From Saprospiraceae bacterium (lineage in GTDB: Bacteria; Bacteroidota; Bacteroidia; Chitinophagales; Saprospiraceae), in contig JADKBS010000006.1 of assembly GCA_016714985.1 (NCBI GenBank), forward strand, positions 186,001 to 250,000: a stretch of 64,000 nucleotides of DNA, read 5' to 3'. The translations under genes were made by a program, and so were the position numbers. This document shows, one piece after another, positions 19,843 through 28,758 of this stretch; the first letter of the stretch is position 1; each line of letters opens with the position of its first letter. The notes below the pieces were generated by a model that was not told the origin of the DNA, did no database searches, and saw nothing but the letters and a program-made list of their open reading frames with translations.

Positions 19843-20430
19843 ATGAAATTCACCTACCTATTCCTGGCTTTATCCATAGTGTTTGCTTCCTGTGCTGACA
19901 AAGCAGCCAAAGGCGATTCCATTGACTTGGTTGGATATGTACTCACGGTAATACCAGGTTCTGACATACAGCAAGCATTTCGAAATGATCAAAAGGGCCG
20001 TTTGCTCGAAAAAGGCAACGTCAAGAACGGCAAAAAGCATGGAGTTTGGGTGGTCTTTCACAAGGAACACGATTTTCCCCATACCATCGCTAGTTATGTT
20101 GAAGGGGTATTGAACGGTACCTATTTTGAATTTGGCCCTTATGGCGAAATTGAGCTATCGAGCAACTATTTGAATGGCAAGCTCCACGGGCCTTATATTA
20201 AATACAAGGGTTTTCACAAGTCTGAGGAAGGCCATTATTCGAATGGCCAATTGGACGGGCTTTATAAAAAATACTACGATCGCATTGAAATCGTGCAACA
20301 GGAAGTCAGCTATAAAAATGGCAAAAAGGACGGCGAGCACCTGTTTTACGACCAGCAAGGTGTGATTTCGATGCGGTACGCCTATAAAGATGGAGAAAAG
20401 GTAAGCGGCGGAGTTGTGCCCGCAAATTAA
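19843..20430 (+). CDS. Lipoprotein with MORN-type (YwqK-like) repeats
   Basis: 195 residues. The lipobox is SIVFASC at the end of the signal peptide. Repeated motifs of the form NGKxxGxxxxY follow (NVKNGKKHGVWVVF, YLNGKLHGPYIKY, YSNGQLDGLYKKY, YKNGKKDGEHLFY), as in the antitoxin-named YwqK family and MORN variants. These usually mediate protein or membrane interactions; there is no sign of a toxin partner here, so the antitoxin label should not be carried over. Likely outer-membrane anchored. Confidence 0.82.
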   Translation: MKFTYLFLALSIVFASCADKAAKGDSIDLVGYVLTVIPGSDIQQAFRNDQKGRLLEKGNVKNGKKHGVWVVFHKEHDFPHTIASYVEGVLNGTYFEFGPYGEIELSSNYLNGKLHGPYIKYKGFHKSEEGHYSNGQLDGLYKKYYDRIEIVQQEVSYKNGKKDGEHLFYDQQGVISMRYAYKDGEKVSGGVVPAN

Positions 20431-20509
20431 TGATGCTGATTGCGCCCAAAAATACTAATCTGCCGCCTCCAATTTATACTTTTGAGCACCAGGTTTTGTC
20501 AATTTGAAA

Positions 20510-20571
20510 TTGCTGTTGGGCTTTGTCCATTTGCTGTTGGCCAACAGCAAATGGACAAAGCCCAACAGCAA
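20510..20571. repeat. 62-bp perfect palindrome with no spacer
   Basis: The 31-base left arm (20510-20540) is followed at once by its exact reverse complement (20541-20571). Each arm contains GCTGTTGG twice. It lies between the convergent MORN lipoprotein and subtilase genes. There is no T-run on either side, so it is not an ordinary terminator. Confidence 0.9.
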
Positions 20572-20590
20572 GAAGTTTAGTTATGTGTTT

Positions 20591-20617
20591 CGGCGGTTTT
20601 GCTCCGCCACATTTTTT
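20591..20617 (+). terminator. Small hairpin with T-run
   Basis: The stem GGCGG / CCGCC with a seven-base loop is followed by ACATTTTTT. It is a plausible terminator for the MORN lipoprotein transcript. Confidence 0.45.
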
Positions 20618-20651
20618 AACCCATTGGTTTCCATAACAGAAGGCTCCTGCA

Positions 20652-23588
20652 TCAGAAACGAATTACCTTCCTTGCAATTTGCCCTTCAACCAATTTCAAC
20701 TGCAAGAAGTAAACGCCTGCAGCAACATTCGGAGTCAGCAAAAGGTCATGACCTCCAGCGGCCAATTCTAATTTTTGCTGAAAGACAGTCCTTCCACAAA
20801 GGTCGGAAAGTTCCAAAGAGACCGATTCGGTTCGGTTCAACCTAAAACGCAACTTCAGTTCCTCGGAAAATGGGTTTGGAGAAATCGAAAGCCCAAGTTC
20901 GGTAGCCAAAGCTTCATCAAAGGTGCTTGATATGCACAAAGTAGAAAAAAATATGGAACCCGAATACTCGCTGTTCAAGCCTGTGCAATTGGAACGCACA
21001 TGAACTTCATATTCCTTGCAAAACTCCAGTGGATCCAACATTAGGCTGTTAGTTGTTGCTAGTTTGGTCGTCCAACCGGTTATCCCAATTTTCCGATATT
21101 GTACGGTATAGCCGTTGGCATCAGGAACCGCATCCCAAGTCAAAAGGGCCGTCGTTGTGGTAGTGTCAGAAATGGCCAAACTATTGGGCACGACACAATT
21201 TGGGGCCGTTCCAGCATTGATGGAGATGCAATAGTCTTCCACCTCCCCGAAATTGAAATTGGCAGCGCAAGGGCCGGAAGGGGCAGTGTTCCATCGCATG
21301 ATCACCCGCATACGGGTAGTCCCAATGGCTGCGGTACCTGGTATTACGATACTGCCCGTTACGCTTGTGGTGGTCGTCGCACCGGTGTCAAAAGCCTTCT
21401 CATTGGGGTCGTTGAAATCGCCATCTTGGTTGAAATCAATATAAACCGTGAACCATTCTGGGTAAGTGCCACCCGAAAAACCCGGTGTTAAGGTAATTGG
21501 GTTGGAGGAATAGGTCAACAACTCAGTGGTCAGCCACGATGCTCCAGTGAAGTCTCCATAACCACCATTATTGCCGCTGGTGTTGTCGATGAAGCCGATT
21601 TGAACTTTTTCAATCCACTCTGTTTCTGTGTTTTCGCCAGTCGTTGAGCAATACACAAAGTCTTGGCATGCCCCACAACCCAGCGTGGTGAATGAAATTG
21701 GCAAGGTGAAATTTGTGGTACCTGTATCACAAACCGTCTGCACTTGAATTTGATAATTAACACAAGTTGCTAGATTGTCCAACATCAAGCTGTTTCCCGA
21801 AGTAGTCAATACAATTGAGTCTCCCAAACTTGAAGTCAGCAATAAATTATAATTGTTGGCTGCAAAAACTTGCTCCCAATTCACAAGTGCTGATACCGGT
21901 GTTATTTGAGAAACGCTCAAATTTTCAGGTGCTACACAACAACCATCAGTTTCGAAAAATAAAGAAACATTGTTAAAACCACTAGTGTCGCTGGCGCAAA
22001 TGGCCTCCAACTGGATTTCATATTCCGTACAAGCTGAAAGCCCATTTAAAATGAAAGGACTTGAAACACTGTCAACTTGTACCCAGTTGGTGTCGCCCAA
22101 AGCCCGGAACCTGATATTGTTGAAGATGGTAGAATCAGGCGAAATCCAGCTGAAGACCGCAGCGGTATCAATGATGTCTGTTATTTCTACGGCATAAGGC
22201 CTTGGGCATGGCCCACAGTTTTGAAGGAGGATGTTCAAACTGTTAAACGCATTTACCCTACCTCCGTATTTTACTTCGCTCAACAGGTTAGGCTTAACAT
22301 CCACGCCTGCATAAAGGGCATCACGAACGAGTTTAGCAGCGGCCGCAGGGTCGGCTATTGACAAATCCCCTAATGTCGAACAAGGAGCAGCATACATCAA
22401 GGCTATGATGCCAGCCGTCAATGGTGTTGCAAAAGACGTACCGCTAGTGGTGCTCGGCCCCCCATTTGTGCTAATTGTTACGATACTTTCCCCAGGTGCG
22501 GCCACATCCACATGGGTAGTGCCATAGCCCGAAAACGTCCGTTGGTCTTTGTTGTTGGAGGCCGTTACCGAAATCAAGAACTCACTGGTACAGGCCGTTG
22601 GCAGGTCCAGTACTTGGTCTATATTGACATTGTTGTTGGCGGTTGCCCCACAACTCAATATCCCTTCTACCCCCAAAGAATCGTAGAATGCACACCAAAG
22701 CGGCGAATTAGAAGGATCTCCGTTATCAATCCCCCACGAGCTGTTGGTGGCCACAACAAATGCGCCTTCTTGGCCACCCGTCTGGTTGAACCTCCTTCTT
22801 TGAATAAGTGGGTAAGTGTAGGCCTCTACTACATTGGATTCCGTGATGTTACCGAATTCAACGTGCATGATTTTCACATCCCAGTTGATACCAGTTGCGA
22901 ACAATTGGTTGTTGCCTTTGGCACCAATCATTCCAGAAACTTGAGTTCCATGTTGCTGCGAAGGGATATTATCCGAATTCGAGCCAGTGTTCCAACCATT
23001 GTAGTCGTCAACATAGCCATTGTTGTCGTCGTCTATTCCATTTTCAGGTATTTCGGCATCGTTTACCCAAAGGTTTCCTTGTAGGTCAGTATGGTTTCGG
23101 TTGGTTCCTTCCACTACGCAAACCACAATATCGTGGCCATTGGTGGAAGTGCCTCCAGTGGTGATGTCCCATGCAAGGTCGGCATCAACATCGGCATCGG
23201 GGGTGCCTCCCCCTTGGCCATTGTTGACCCATTGCCATTGGGCATTAAAAATGGGGTCATTGGGTGTTGTTTCACGAAGTGAAATGAAATGGTTGAGCTG
23301 AGCCATTTCTACGCCACGAATGGAACGGACATGATCCAGAAAGGCTGTTTCGTCTATGCTTGTCCAGTCAAAGTGCAGCAACCAAATGCGTAAAGGGGTA
23401 GAGGCGTTTTTGACCAACTTGATATTGGTAGGCTTACCTTGAAATGTTTCTAACTGTTGAAGCACTGGACGGATGTCATGGCCATATTTCATTTGGATAA
23501 GGACATCACCTTTCACATGGTCAAGGCTTTGGGCATAGGTTTGTAAATGGACGAACAGGCAAAGAAATGCCAGATGGAATAATTTCAT
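20652..23588 (-). CDS. Secreted subtilisin-family (S8) protease with fibronectin III and GEVED domains and a T9SS sorting domain
   Basis: I chose the ATG at 23588, which opens a signal peptide (MKLFHLAFLCLFVHLQTYAQ); 978 residues. The S8 domain spans residues ~110-455, with the His in QQHGTQVSGMIGA, the oxyanion Asn in NSSWG and the Ser in TTSGTSFATPLTAG. The usual Asp of the triad is replaced by Glu in VVCVVEGTNRNH (codon 23109-23111). Two fibronectin III-like segments, a GEVED domain (DFNQDGDF, NFGEVEDYC), another fibronectin III segment and a T9SS sorting domain (LSISPNPFSEEL) follow. It is expected at the cell surface or in the medium. Activity with Glu instead of Asp is uncertain. Confidence 0.9.
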   Translation of the reverse strand: MKLFHLAFLCLFVHLQTYAQSLDHVKGDVLIQMKYGHDIRPVLQQLETFQGKPTNIKLVKNASTPLRIWLLHFDWTSIDETAFLDHVRSIRGVEMAQLNHFISLRETTPNDPIFNAQWQWVNNGQGGGTPDADVDADLAWDITTGGTSTNGHDIVVCVVEGTNRNHTDLQGNLWVNDAEIPENGIDDDNNGYVDDYNGWNTGSNSDNIPSQQHGTQVSGMIGAKGNNQLFATGINWDVKIMHVEFGNITESNVVEAYTYPLIQRRRFNQTGGQEGAFVVATNSSWGIDNGDPSNSPLWCAFYDSLGVEGILSCGATANNNVNIDQVLDLPTACTSEFLISVTASNNKDQRTFSGYGTTHVDVAAPGESIVTISTNGGPSTTSGTSFATPLTAGIIALMYAAPCSTLGDLSIADPAAAAKLVRDALYAGVDVKPNLLSEVKYGGRVNAFNSLNILLQNCGPCPRPYAVEITDIIDTAAVFSWISPDSTIFNNIRFRALGDTNWVQVDSVSSPFILNGLSACTEYEIQLEAICASDTSGFNNVSLFFETDGCCVAPENLSVSQITPVSALVNWEQVFAANNYNLLLTSSLGDSIVLTTSGNSLMLDNLATCVNYQIQVQTVCDTGTTNFTLPISFTTLGCGACQDFVYCSTTGENTETEWIEKVQIGFIDNTSGNNGGYGDFTGASWLTTELLTYSSNPITLTPGFSGGTYPEWFTVYIDFNQDGDFNDPNEKAFDTGATTTTSVTGSIVIPGTAAIGTTRMRVIMRWNTAPSGPCAANFNFGEVEDYCISINAGTAPNCVVPNSLAISDTTTTTALLTWDAVPDANGYTVQYRKIGITGWTTKLATTNSLMLDPLEFCKEYEVHVRSNCTGLNSEYSGSIFFSTLCISSTFDEALATELGLSISPNPFSEELKLRFRLNRTESVSLELSDLCGRTVFQQKLELAAGGHDLLLTPNVAAGVYFLQLKLVEGQIARKVIRF

Positions 23589-23763
23589 AACAGGAGAAGG
23601 ATGTGGTAAATGACAAAAAAGATTCAAGACTATTGATGCAGCAAAAGTAGCCAAGCACAAACGCAATTTTCTGTTTCAAGATAAAACGGTCGCAACAATT
23701 GCATTTTTCTTTCAAAAATGGAGAATTGGGTGTTAATTTTGCCCATCAAAACGAATCAAACCA

Positions 23764-25085
23764 ATGGTAGTCAAACAATTCAACTTGCTTGCTTTTGCAT
23801 TGCTAACTATACTGCTAGGATGCAAGGCTCCTGAAAATGAAAAAAGCGGCATTGTAGAAACAGGTAGCTTCAAAGTTCCCACCTTCAAGCTGATTCAAAC
23901 GGACACGTTCAAGTTCAACAACTTCGTGGATTGCAATATGGCAGAAGCCTGGGTGGGCGATACTTTCAGGATTTTCCCTGGTAAATACGGTGAAGACCCA
24001 GTTTGGGGTGCAGCCAAGGAATTGAAATTCTCCAGTGGCCGAAATGCTGACGAGGCATTCAGCAATCCTGCCTCAGCTTATATCGCACCGAATATGCCCA
24101 AAAATGCTCCCACCAGTACACCAGGTTTACACGGTGCAGTTTGGTTCGAAACCGTTTACCAAGACCCAAAGGATGTCAGTGGAAAGACACTCTATGCCGT
24201 TTACCACAATGAAAACTACCCAGAGACACTGCCTTTTGATGAAAAAACAGGCGAGGGTTACATTGATAAAGATTGGCCACTTGGCCTTACCGACCGCATC
24301 ACCCCTGCTGCTGTATGCCGGATTGGCATCATGAAGTCAACGGACGGAGGCTGGAGTTGGGAGAACAAGGGGCTTTTTCTTGAGGACAAACAGCCCCGCA
24401 TGATTCTTAAACCGCACAATACCTCCAAGACCTTTGCTGGCGGGGTGGGCGATCCCTCAGCTGTAGCCGTTGGCGACCATCTATACCTTTTCTATGGCGA
24501 ATATGGTTATCCGGGAACTTACGACGCCAAAACCTATGATGCCAAGACCGAATGGAGTGGTCAGTGCATCAGCGTGGCTAGGATTGCGCTGAGTGATTTG
24601 GAAAACCCCAAGGCAAGGCAAAGCGATGGGATGGCCAAGGGTTCAATGCGGCATGGGACAGTTTCGGGAAGCCGGTTGCTTCCTTGCAAATTCCAATGGA
24701 CAAACGTGGTGGGCCAGCCTCATCCCCAACTGGTGGGTTTCATTGGGGGCCATCCGTCAGTTGGAATACCCACTTGAATTGTTGGGTCATGTTGATGGGC
24801 AAGGTCGTCGGGCAGTCATGGGTTGGAAGTGAACTTTATATTTCATTCAACCAACATGCCGACCTTGGCGAAGGTGCTAATTCGCAAGACTGGTCCGAAC
24901 CACAATTACTCGTTGACAAACCCGGCCATGTGATGTGGTATCCATCGCTTCAGCCCTTGAACACGCAAGAGGATGTTGCCAACAAGCATACCTCGTTGCG
25001 TTTGGGAAAAAAAGCAAGGTTGTTTTTTAAATATTCCGACTTGGGAAAGTATTGCTCTGAGTATATTGTGGAGTTCGAAAAATAG
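23764..25085 (+). CDS. Lipoprotein with a beta-propeller-like domain (one apparent single-base deletion)
   Basis: The signal peptide has lipobox LLGC. The body has features of sialidase/DUF4185-like propellers: STDGGWSWENKGLFL, a GGVGDPSAVAVGDHLYLFYG blade and GHVMWYPSLQPL near the end. The frame breaks at 24606-24611 (CCCCAAGG needs one more base); the restored protein reads GKAKRWDGQGFNAAWDSFGKP across the junction and is 440 residues. Substrate unknown; a glycosidase or glycan-binding role is only a possibility. It is divergent from the subtilase gene; a TAATTTTG element at 23734-23741 may drive it. Confidence 0.78.
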
Positions 25086-25097
25086 CGTTTTCAATCG

Positions 25098-26429
25098 TCA
25101 AATACCGACATAGTTGCTTGGTGTAATCATTTTCAACTCGGCCTTGACAGCATCGGCGACTTGTAAATTTCCTATAAAATCATGGATGTCCTGGCTGGTG
25201 ACTTTTGCTTTGCCACGGGTCAATTCTTTCAGGGCTTCGTAAGGCTGTGGGTAGCCTTCTCTCCTAAGGATGGTCTGTATGGCTTCGGCTACCACCATCC
25301 AATTGTTTTCAAGGTCTTCTTGGAGTTTGGCTTCGTTCAGCAGCAATTTCCCCAGCCCTTTTTCGATGGATTGAAGTGAAATAACGGTGTGCCCAAATGG
25401 CACCCCAATATTGCGGAGCACCGTGCTATCTGTTAGGTCACGTTGAAGCCTGGAAATGGGCAATTTCTCGGCAAGATGACCAAAAATTGCATTGGCCAAG
25501 CCCAGGTTTCCTTCTGCATTTTCGAAATCAATGGGGTTTACCTTGTGTGGCATGGCTGACGAGCCTATTTCGCCTTTCACCGTCTTTTGCTTGAAATAGT
25601 CCATTGAAATATAAGTCCAAATATCACGGCACAGGTCTATCAAAATGGTGTTGATGCGACTTAGTCCATGAAACAAGGCAGCAAGGTTGTCATAATGCTC
25701 TATTTGGGTCGTGTGCTGTGAACGAACCAGGCCAAGGTGCCGATCCAGAAAGTCGTTCCCGAAGGCAACCCAATCTGAGATAGGGTAGGCCACATGGTGG
25801 GCGTTGAAATTACCCGTTGCACCACCAAATTTTCCTCGCCAGGCTATTTTGGACAATTGGGCAAGCTGCTCGTCCAAGCGCTCTACGAACACCAAAAATT
25901 CCTTGCCCAATCGGGTAGGGGAGGCCGGTTGCCCATGTGTGCGAGCGAGCATTGGCACTGAAGCCCACTGTTGTGAAGCATCAAAAAGTAGGTCTCGTAT
26001 TTTCTGGATGGAAGGAAGGTAAATTTGTTCCACGGCGTCCTTCGTGAGCATGGGGGTCGCTGTATTGTTGATGTCTTGGGACGTAAGCCCAAAATGGATG
26101 AACTCCTTAAAATCACCCAGCCCAATCTTGTCAAATTCTTCTTTGATAAAATATTCGACGGCTTTTACATCGTGGTTGGTGGTCCGCTCAATATTTTTGA
26201 TGTGCTGGGCTTGCTCAATGCTGAAATTCGAGGCAATTGCCACTACCTGCTCGATTTGCTCGGCACTGATTTGGCTCAATTGAGGCAATGAGAACTCCCA
26301 AATGGCTTTGAAATACCGCACCTCCACCAACACCCTATATTTTATTAGGGCGAATTCGGAAAAATATTCGGAAAGTTCCTTTGTTTTACCCGCATAGCGG
26401 CCGTCAATCGGTGAAATAGCTGATAGCAT
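25098..26429 (-). CDS. purB: Adenylosuccinate lyase
   Basis: PurB catalyses two fumarate-releasing steps: SAICAR to AICAR, and adenylosuccinate to AMP, in purine synthesis. 443 residues. The fumarase/aspartase signature GSSAMPHKVNPIDFEN is present, as are the catalytic-His segment ARTHGQPASPT and SQHTTQIEHYDN. I chose the ATG at 26429 (MLSAISPIDGRYAGKT), the family's usual N-terminus; the longer frame adds unrelated sequence. A -7 element TACCTTTG sits just upstream at 26450-26457, and a terminator-like hairpin lies further up at 26510-26529. Confidence 0.95.
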   Translation of the reverse strand: MLSAISPIDGRYAGKTKELSEYFSEFALIKYRVLVEVRYFKAIWEFSLPQLSQISAEQIEQVVAIASNFSIEQAQHIKNIERTTNHDVKAVEYFIKEEFDKIGLGDFKEFIHFGLTSQDINNTATPMLTKDAVEQIYLPSIQKIRDLLFDASQQWASVPMLARTHGQPASPTRLGKEFLVFVERLDEQLAQLSKIAWRGKFGGATGNFNAHHVAYPISDWVAFGNDFLDRHLGLVRSQHTTQIEHYDNLAALFHGLSRINTILIDLCRDIWTYISMDYFKQKTVKGEIGSSAMPHKVNPIDFENAEGNLGLANAIFGHLAEKLPISRLQRDLTDSTVLRNIGVPFGHTVISLQSIEKGLGKLLLNEAKLQEDLENNWMVVAEAIQTILRREGYPQPYEALKELTRGKAKVTSQDIHDFIGNLQVADAVKAELKMITPSNYVGI

Positions 26430-26449
26430 TGGCACGTTTGTTTTGCCAG

Positions 26450-26457
26450 CAAAGGTA
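26450..26457 (-). promoter_or_regulatory. Probable -7 element (TACCTTTG) for purB
   Basis: A consensus -7 box on the minus strand, about 20 bases from the purB ATG, implying a very short leader. No good TTTG lies at the usual distance upstream. Confidence 0.5.
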
Positions 26458-26500
26458 TGGAGATGAAGAGGATTGAGGTACGGCGGTAGGAAGAAGGGTA

Positions 26501-26529
26501 AATAAAAAAGTGCCATCAACTGATGGCAC
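26501..26529 (-). terminator. Minus-strand terminator upstream of purB
   Basis: GTGCCATCA / TGATGGCAC (26510-26529) is a perfect 9-bp stem with a 2-base loop. On the minus strand it is followed by CTTTTTTATTT. It therefore ends a minus-strand RNA coming from 26530-26757, or acts as an attenuator ahead of purB. Confidence 0.7.
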
Positions 26530-26757
26530 GACAACATAACCATGAAAATAATTAACCAAACTTTCTCTTAGGCTGAGAGGGGAAAGTGTATCACCGGGAG
26601 GCTTACTGGAGGGGGGATTCCGTTCGGCGCTTCCCGGTGATGAGTGTTTCAAAGTGCGAGGGAACAGCCAGTTTTTGGCATGGCCTCTGTGTGGAATCGC
26701 TTGGTGAAAAAACACCAATTCAATTTCGATATAATGTTTACCAACTACTGTACCAAA
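26530..26757. other. Structured intergenic region between purB and the gamma-glutamyltransferase gene
   Basis: Three nested or successive inverted repeats: ACTTTC ... GAAAGT with inner TCTC/GAGA (about 26560-26588), ATCACCGGGA (26590-26599) with TCCCGGTGAT (26632-26641), and TTGGTG-AAAAAA-CACCAA (about 26700-26718). It could be the 5' leader of the plus-strand gene or a minus-strand RNA ending at the 26510 terminator. It matches no riboswitch class I can recognise. Confidence 0.5.
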
Positions 26758-28470
26758 ATGAAACAGTGCATCATTTTTTTGATATTTTCAATTGTTTTAA
26801 TTTCAAATGCCTGCAAGTTCGGCAAACAAAAGCCACCTTATGACATCGTCCAGAGCAGTGTCGAAGACACTGCCATGGTCGTAGCTGAGCACCCATTGGC
26901 AGCCATGGTAGGGGAAGAAATTTTGTTGGCTGGTGGTAATGCAGTGGATGCAGCCATTGCTTCGCAATTTGCTCTGGCCGTTGTTTATCCGAGGGCTGGA
27001 AATATTGGCGGCGGCGGCTTCATGGTGATCCGTCTTGCCGACGGCACTTCCGATGCACTTGATTACCGGGAGAAAGCCCCGGCTGCAGCACACCGTGATA
27101 TGTACCTGGATGGCGAGGGAAATGTGTTGGAGTCGGTCAGCAAGGAGGGCCATCTTTCGGTAGGGGTACCCGGTACGGTGGCGGGGATGGAGCTTGCTTT
27201 TCAGAAATACAGCAAACTGAAGGATTGGAAGAAGCTATTGGAACCTGCCATCCGGTTGGCAGTGGAGGGTTTTGCCATTACCCAATCAGAGGCGGAGCGG
27301 CTTAACGAGTACAAGGAAAAATTCCAGAAAATGAACCCCGATGCCAAGCCATTCGTGAAAGAAGGTGTCTGGAAAATGAACGACAAGTTGGTGCAGTCTG
27401 ACCTTGCCCACACGCTCCAACTAATTAGCGAGAAGGGTTCAGCCGGCTTCTACCAAGGCGAAACAGCCGAAAAAATCGTGGCTGAGATGAAAAGGGGCGG
27501 TGGGTTGATAACACTTGAAGATTTGAAAGCCTATGAGGCAAAATGGCGAACTCCTATTGTTGGAAAATACAAGGATTACCGCATCATTACCATGCCCCCA
27601 CCTTCCAGCGGCGGAATCGTGCTGATGCAAATGTTGACCATGTTGGAAAAATTCCCGCTGCCAACCTACGGTTTTCAATCGGCCAAATCGGTTCATGCCA
27701 TAGTGGAGGCAGAAAGAAGGGCATATGCTGACCGGGCCAAATACCTTGGCGACAGCGATTTTTACCCTGTGCCTGTTGATTCTTTATTGGAACCCAATTA
27801 CCTCAGCGTTCGGATTCAGGATTATGATTCCACAAAAGCAACATCAAGTGGCACATTAGGCCCAGCGGTTAAGATAGGGGTTGAAACCTTTGAAACCACC
27901 CACACTTCCATCGTTGACGAAGCAGGCAATGCCGTGTCTGTCACGACCACCCTCAACTTGAACTATGGCTCCAAGGTAATTGTGCAAGGTGCCGGTTTTT
28001 TCCTAAATGACGAAATGGATGACTTCAGTGCAAAGCCTGGCGTACCCAATTATTTTGGACTGGTAGGTGCGGAGGCAAATGCGATTCAACCTGGCAAGCG
28101 GATGCTAAGCTCAATGACCCCAACCATTGTTGAAAAGAATGGCGAGCTATTCATGGTGCTTGGTGCCCCAGGAGGCTCCACCATCATTACGGCGGTTTTG
28201 CAGACTTTGCTTGGCGTTACAGATTACGGGATGTCACTTGATGAGTCAGTGTGGGCCCCACGCTTTCACCACCAATGGCTGCCAGATGTTATTACCTGCG
28301 AACAGGAAGCAATTGATACCACAGTAAGGAAACAACTTTGGTCAATGGGGCACACATTGGAAAATGTGGACAGGATGGCCCTTATCAAAGCTATTCAGGT
28401 TTTGCCAAACGGGAAATTGCATGGGGTAGGGGACAACCGCAACCCCGATGACCATGCTGAAGGGTTTTGA
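26758..28470 (+). CDS. Gamma-glutamyltransferase lipoprotein
   Basis: An N-terminal nucleophile hydrolase that cleaves or transfers the gamma-glutamyl group of glutathione and related compounds in the periplasm. 570 residues from the ATG at 26758, which opens a lipoprotein signal (ISNAC). The proenzyme carries GGNAVDAAIAS and NIGGGGFMV; the self-cleavage/nucleophile Thr is in ETTHTSIVDEAGNAVS; the small subunit has MLSSMTPTIV and GAPGGSTIITAV. An in-frame ATG at 26644 exists but would bury the lipoprotein signal, so I reject it. Confidence 0.92.
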   Translation: MKQCIIFLIFSIVLISNACKFGKQKPPYDIVQSSVEDTAMVVAEHPLAAMVGEEILLAGGNAVDAAIASQFALAVVYPRAGNIGGGGFMVIRLADGTSDALDYREKAPAAAHRDMYLDGEGNVLESVSKEGHLSVGVPGTVAGMELAFQKYSKLKDWKKLLEPAIRLAVEGFAITQSEAERLNEYKEKFQKMNPDAKPFVKEGVWKMNDKLVQSDLAHTLQLISEKGSAGFYQGETAEKIVAEMKRGGGLITLEDLKAYEAKWRTPIVGKYKDYRIITMPPPSSGGIVLMQMLTMLEKFPLPTYGFQSAKSVHAIVEAERRAYADRAKYLGDSDFYPVPVDSLLEPNYLSVRIQDYDSTKATSSGTLGPAVKIGVETFETTHTSIVDEAGNAVSVTTTLNLNYGSKVIVQGAGFFLNDEMDDFSAKPGVPNYFGLVGAEANAIQPGKRMLSSMTPTIVEKNGELFMVLGAPGGSTIITAVLQTLLGVTDYGMSLDESVWAPRFHHQWLPDVITCEQEAIDTTVRKQLWSMGHTLENVDRMALIKAIQVLPNGKLHGVGDNRNPDDHAEGF

Positions 28471-28649
28471 GATATGAAAAAAGAAAAAAAAGAGCGTGAT
28501 ACTGGCAGGTCACTGCTTTGGGAGCAGCCGCCAAACGTAAATCGGTTTTAGGATGGCCTCGTCACTCCTTGATAGAGTAGTGCATCCATAGTACAAATGA
28601 TTGACAATGAGAATGTTGTGGGAAAATAATCTGTCGGTAGGAAATTTAA
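28471..28649 (-). ncRNA. Putative orphan small RNA (or very short leader gene)
   Basis: Downstream of a perfect minus-strand promoter (28656-28686), the expected transcript runs about 165-175 bases and ends at a hairpin AGCAGTGA / TCACGCT followed by CTTTTTTTC. Inside, GGATG ... CATCC encloses an ACTC/GAGT stem, and CTGCT-CCCAA-AGCAG forms another. A 13-codon frame (28548-28589, MDALLYQGVTRPS) starts in the first stem, but I see nothing to show it is translated. It overlaps no gene; its end abuts the 3' end of the opposing gamma-glutamyltransferase gene. No known RNA family recognised. Confidence 0.5.
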
Positions 28650-28655
28650 GACGGA

Positions 28656-28686
28656 CAAAGGTAAAAACGGAAGCATTACTACCAAA
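28656..28686 (-). promoter_or_regulatory. Consensus minus-strand promoter without a protein gene behind it
   Basis: On the minus strand: TTTG (28683-28686), exactly 19 bases, TACCTTTG (28656-28663). This is identical in form to the tRNA promoter at 9764. It lies just beyond the terminator of the acyl-CoA dehydrogenase gene, so it starts a new transcript. Confidence 0.65.
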
Positions 28687-28690
28687 AAAA

Positions 28691-28728
28691 AACGGGTCAT
28701 CTTTGAAAAATTTTCAAGATGACCCGTT
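28691..28728. terminator. Bidirectional terminator
   Basis: A long stem AACGGGTCATCTTTGAAAA / TTTTCAAGATGACCCGTT has T-runs on both sides (TTTTTGTG on plus, a run of nine T on minus). It serves the acyl-CoA dehydrogenase gene on the minus strand and can stop read-through from the plus strand. Confidence 0.85.
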
Positions 28729-28758
28729 TTTGTGTTTTGGTAAACATTATGAACAAGG

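Noticed and set aside
19843..20430. Toxin-antitoxin role for the MORN/YwqK-like lipoprotein
   Set aside because: No toxin gene is adjacent and the protein is an exported lipoprotein.
26560..26600. Possible TPP riboswitch because of a CTGAGAG segment on the plus strand
   Set aside because: The second conserved TPP segment (ACCTGAT-type) is missing and the neighbouring genes are unrelated to thiamin.
28513..28530. CTGCTTTGGGAGCAG, identical to the tRNA-Pro anticodon arm, as a tRNA fragment or integration scar
   Set aside because: Only 15 bases match; no other tRNA arm lies around it, so chance or a plain hairpin is likelier.
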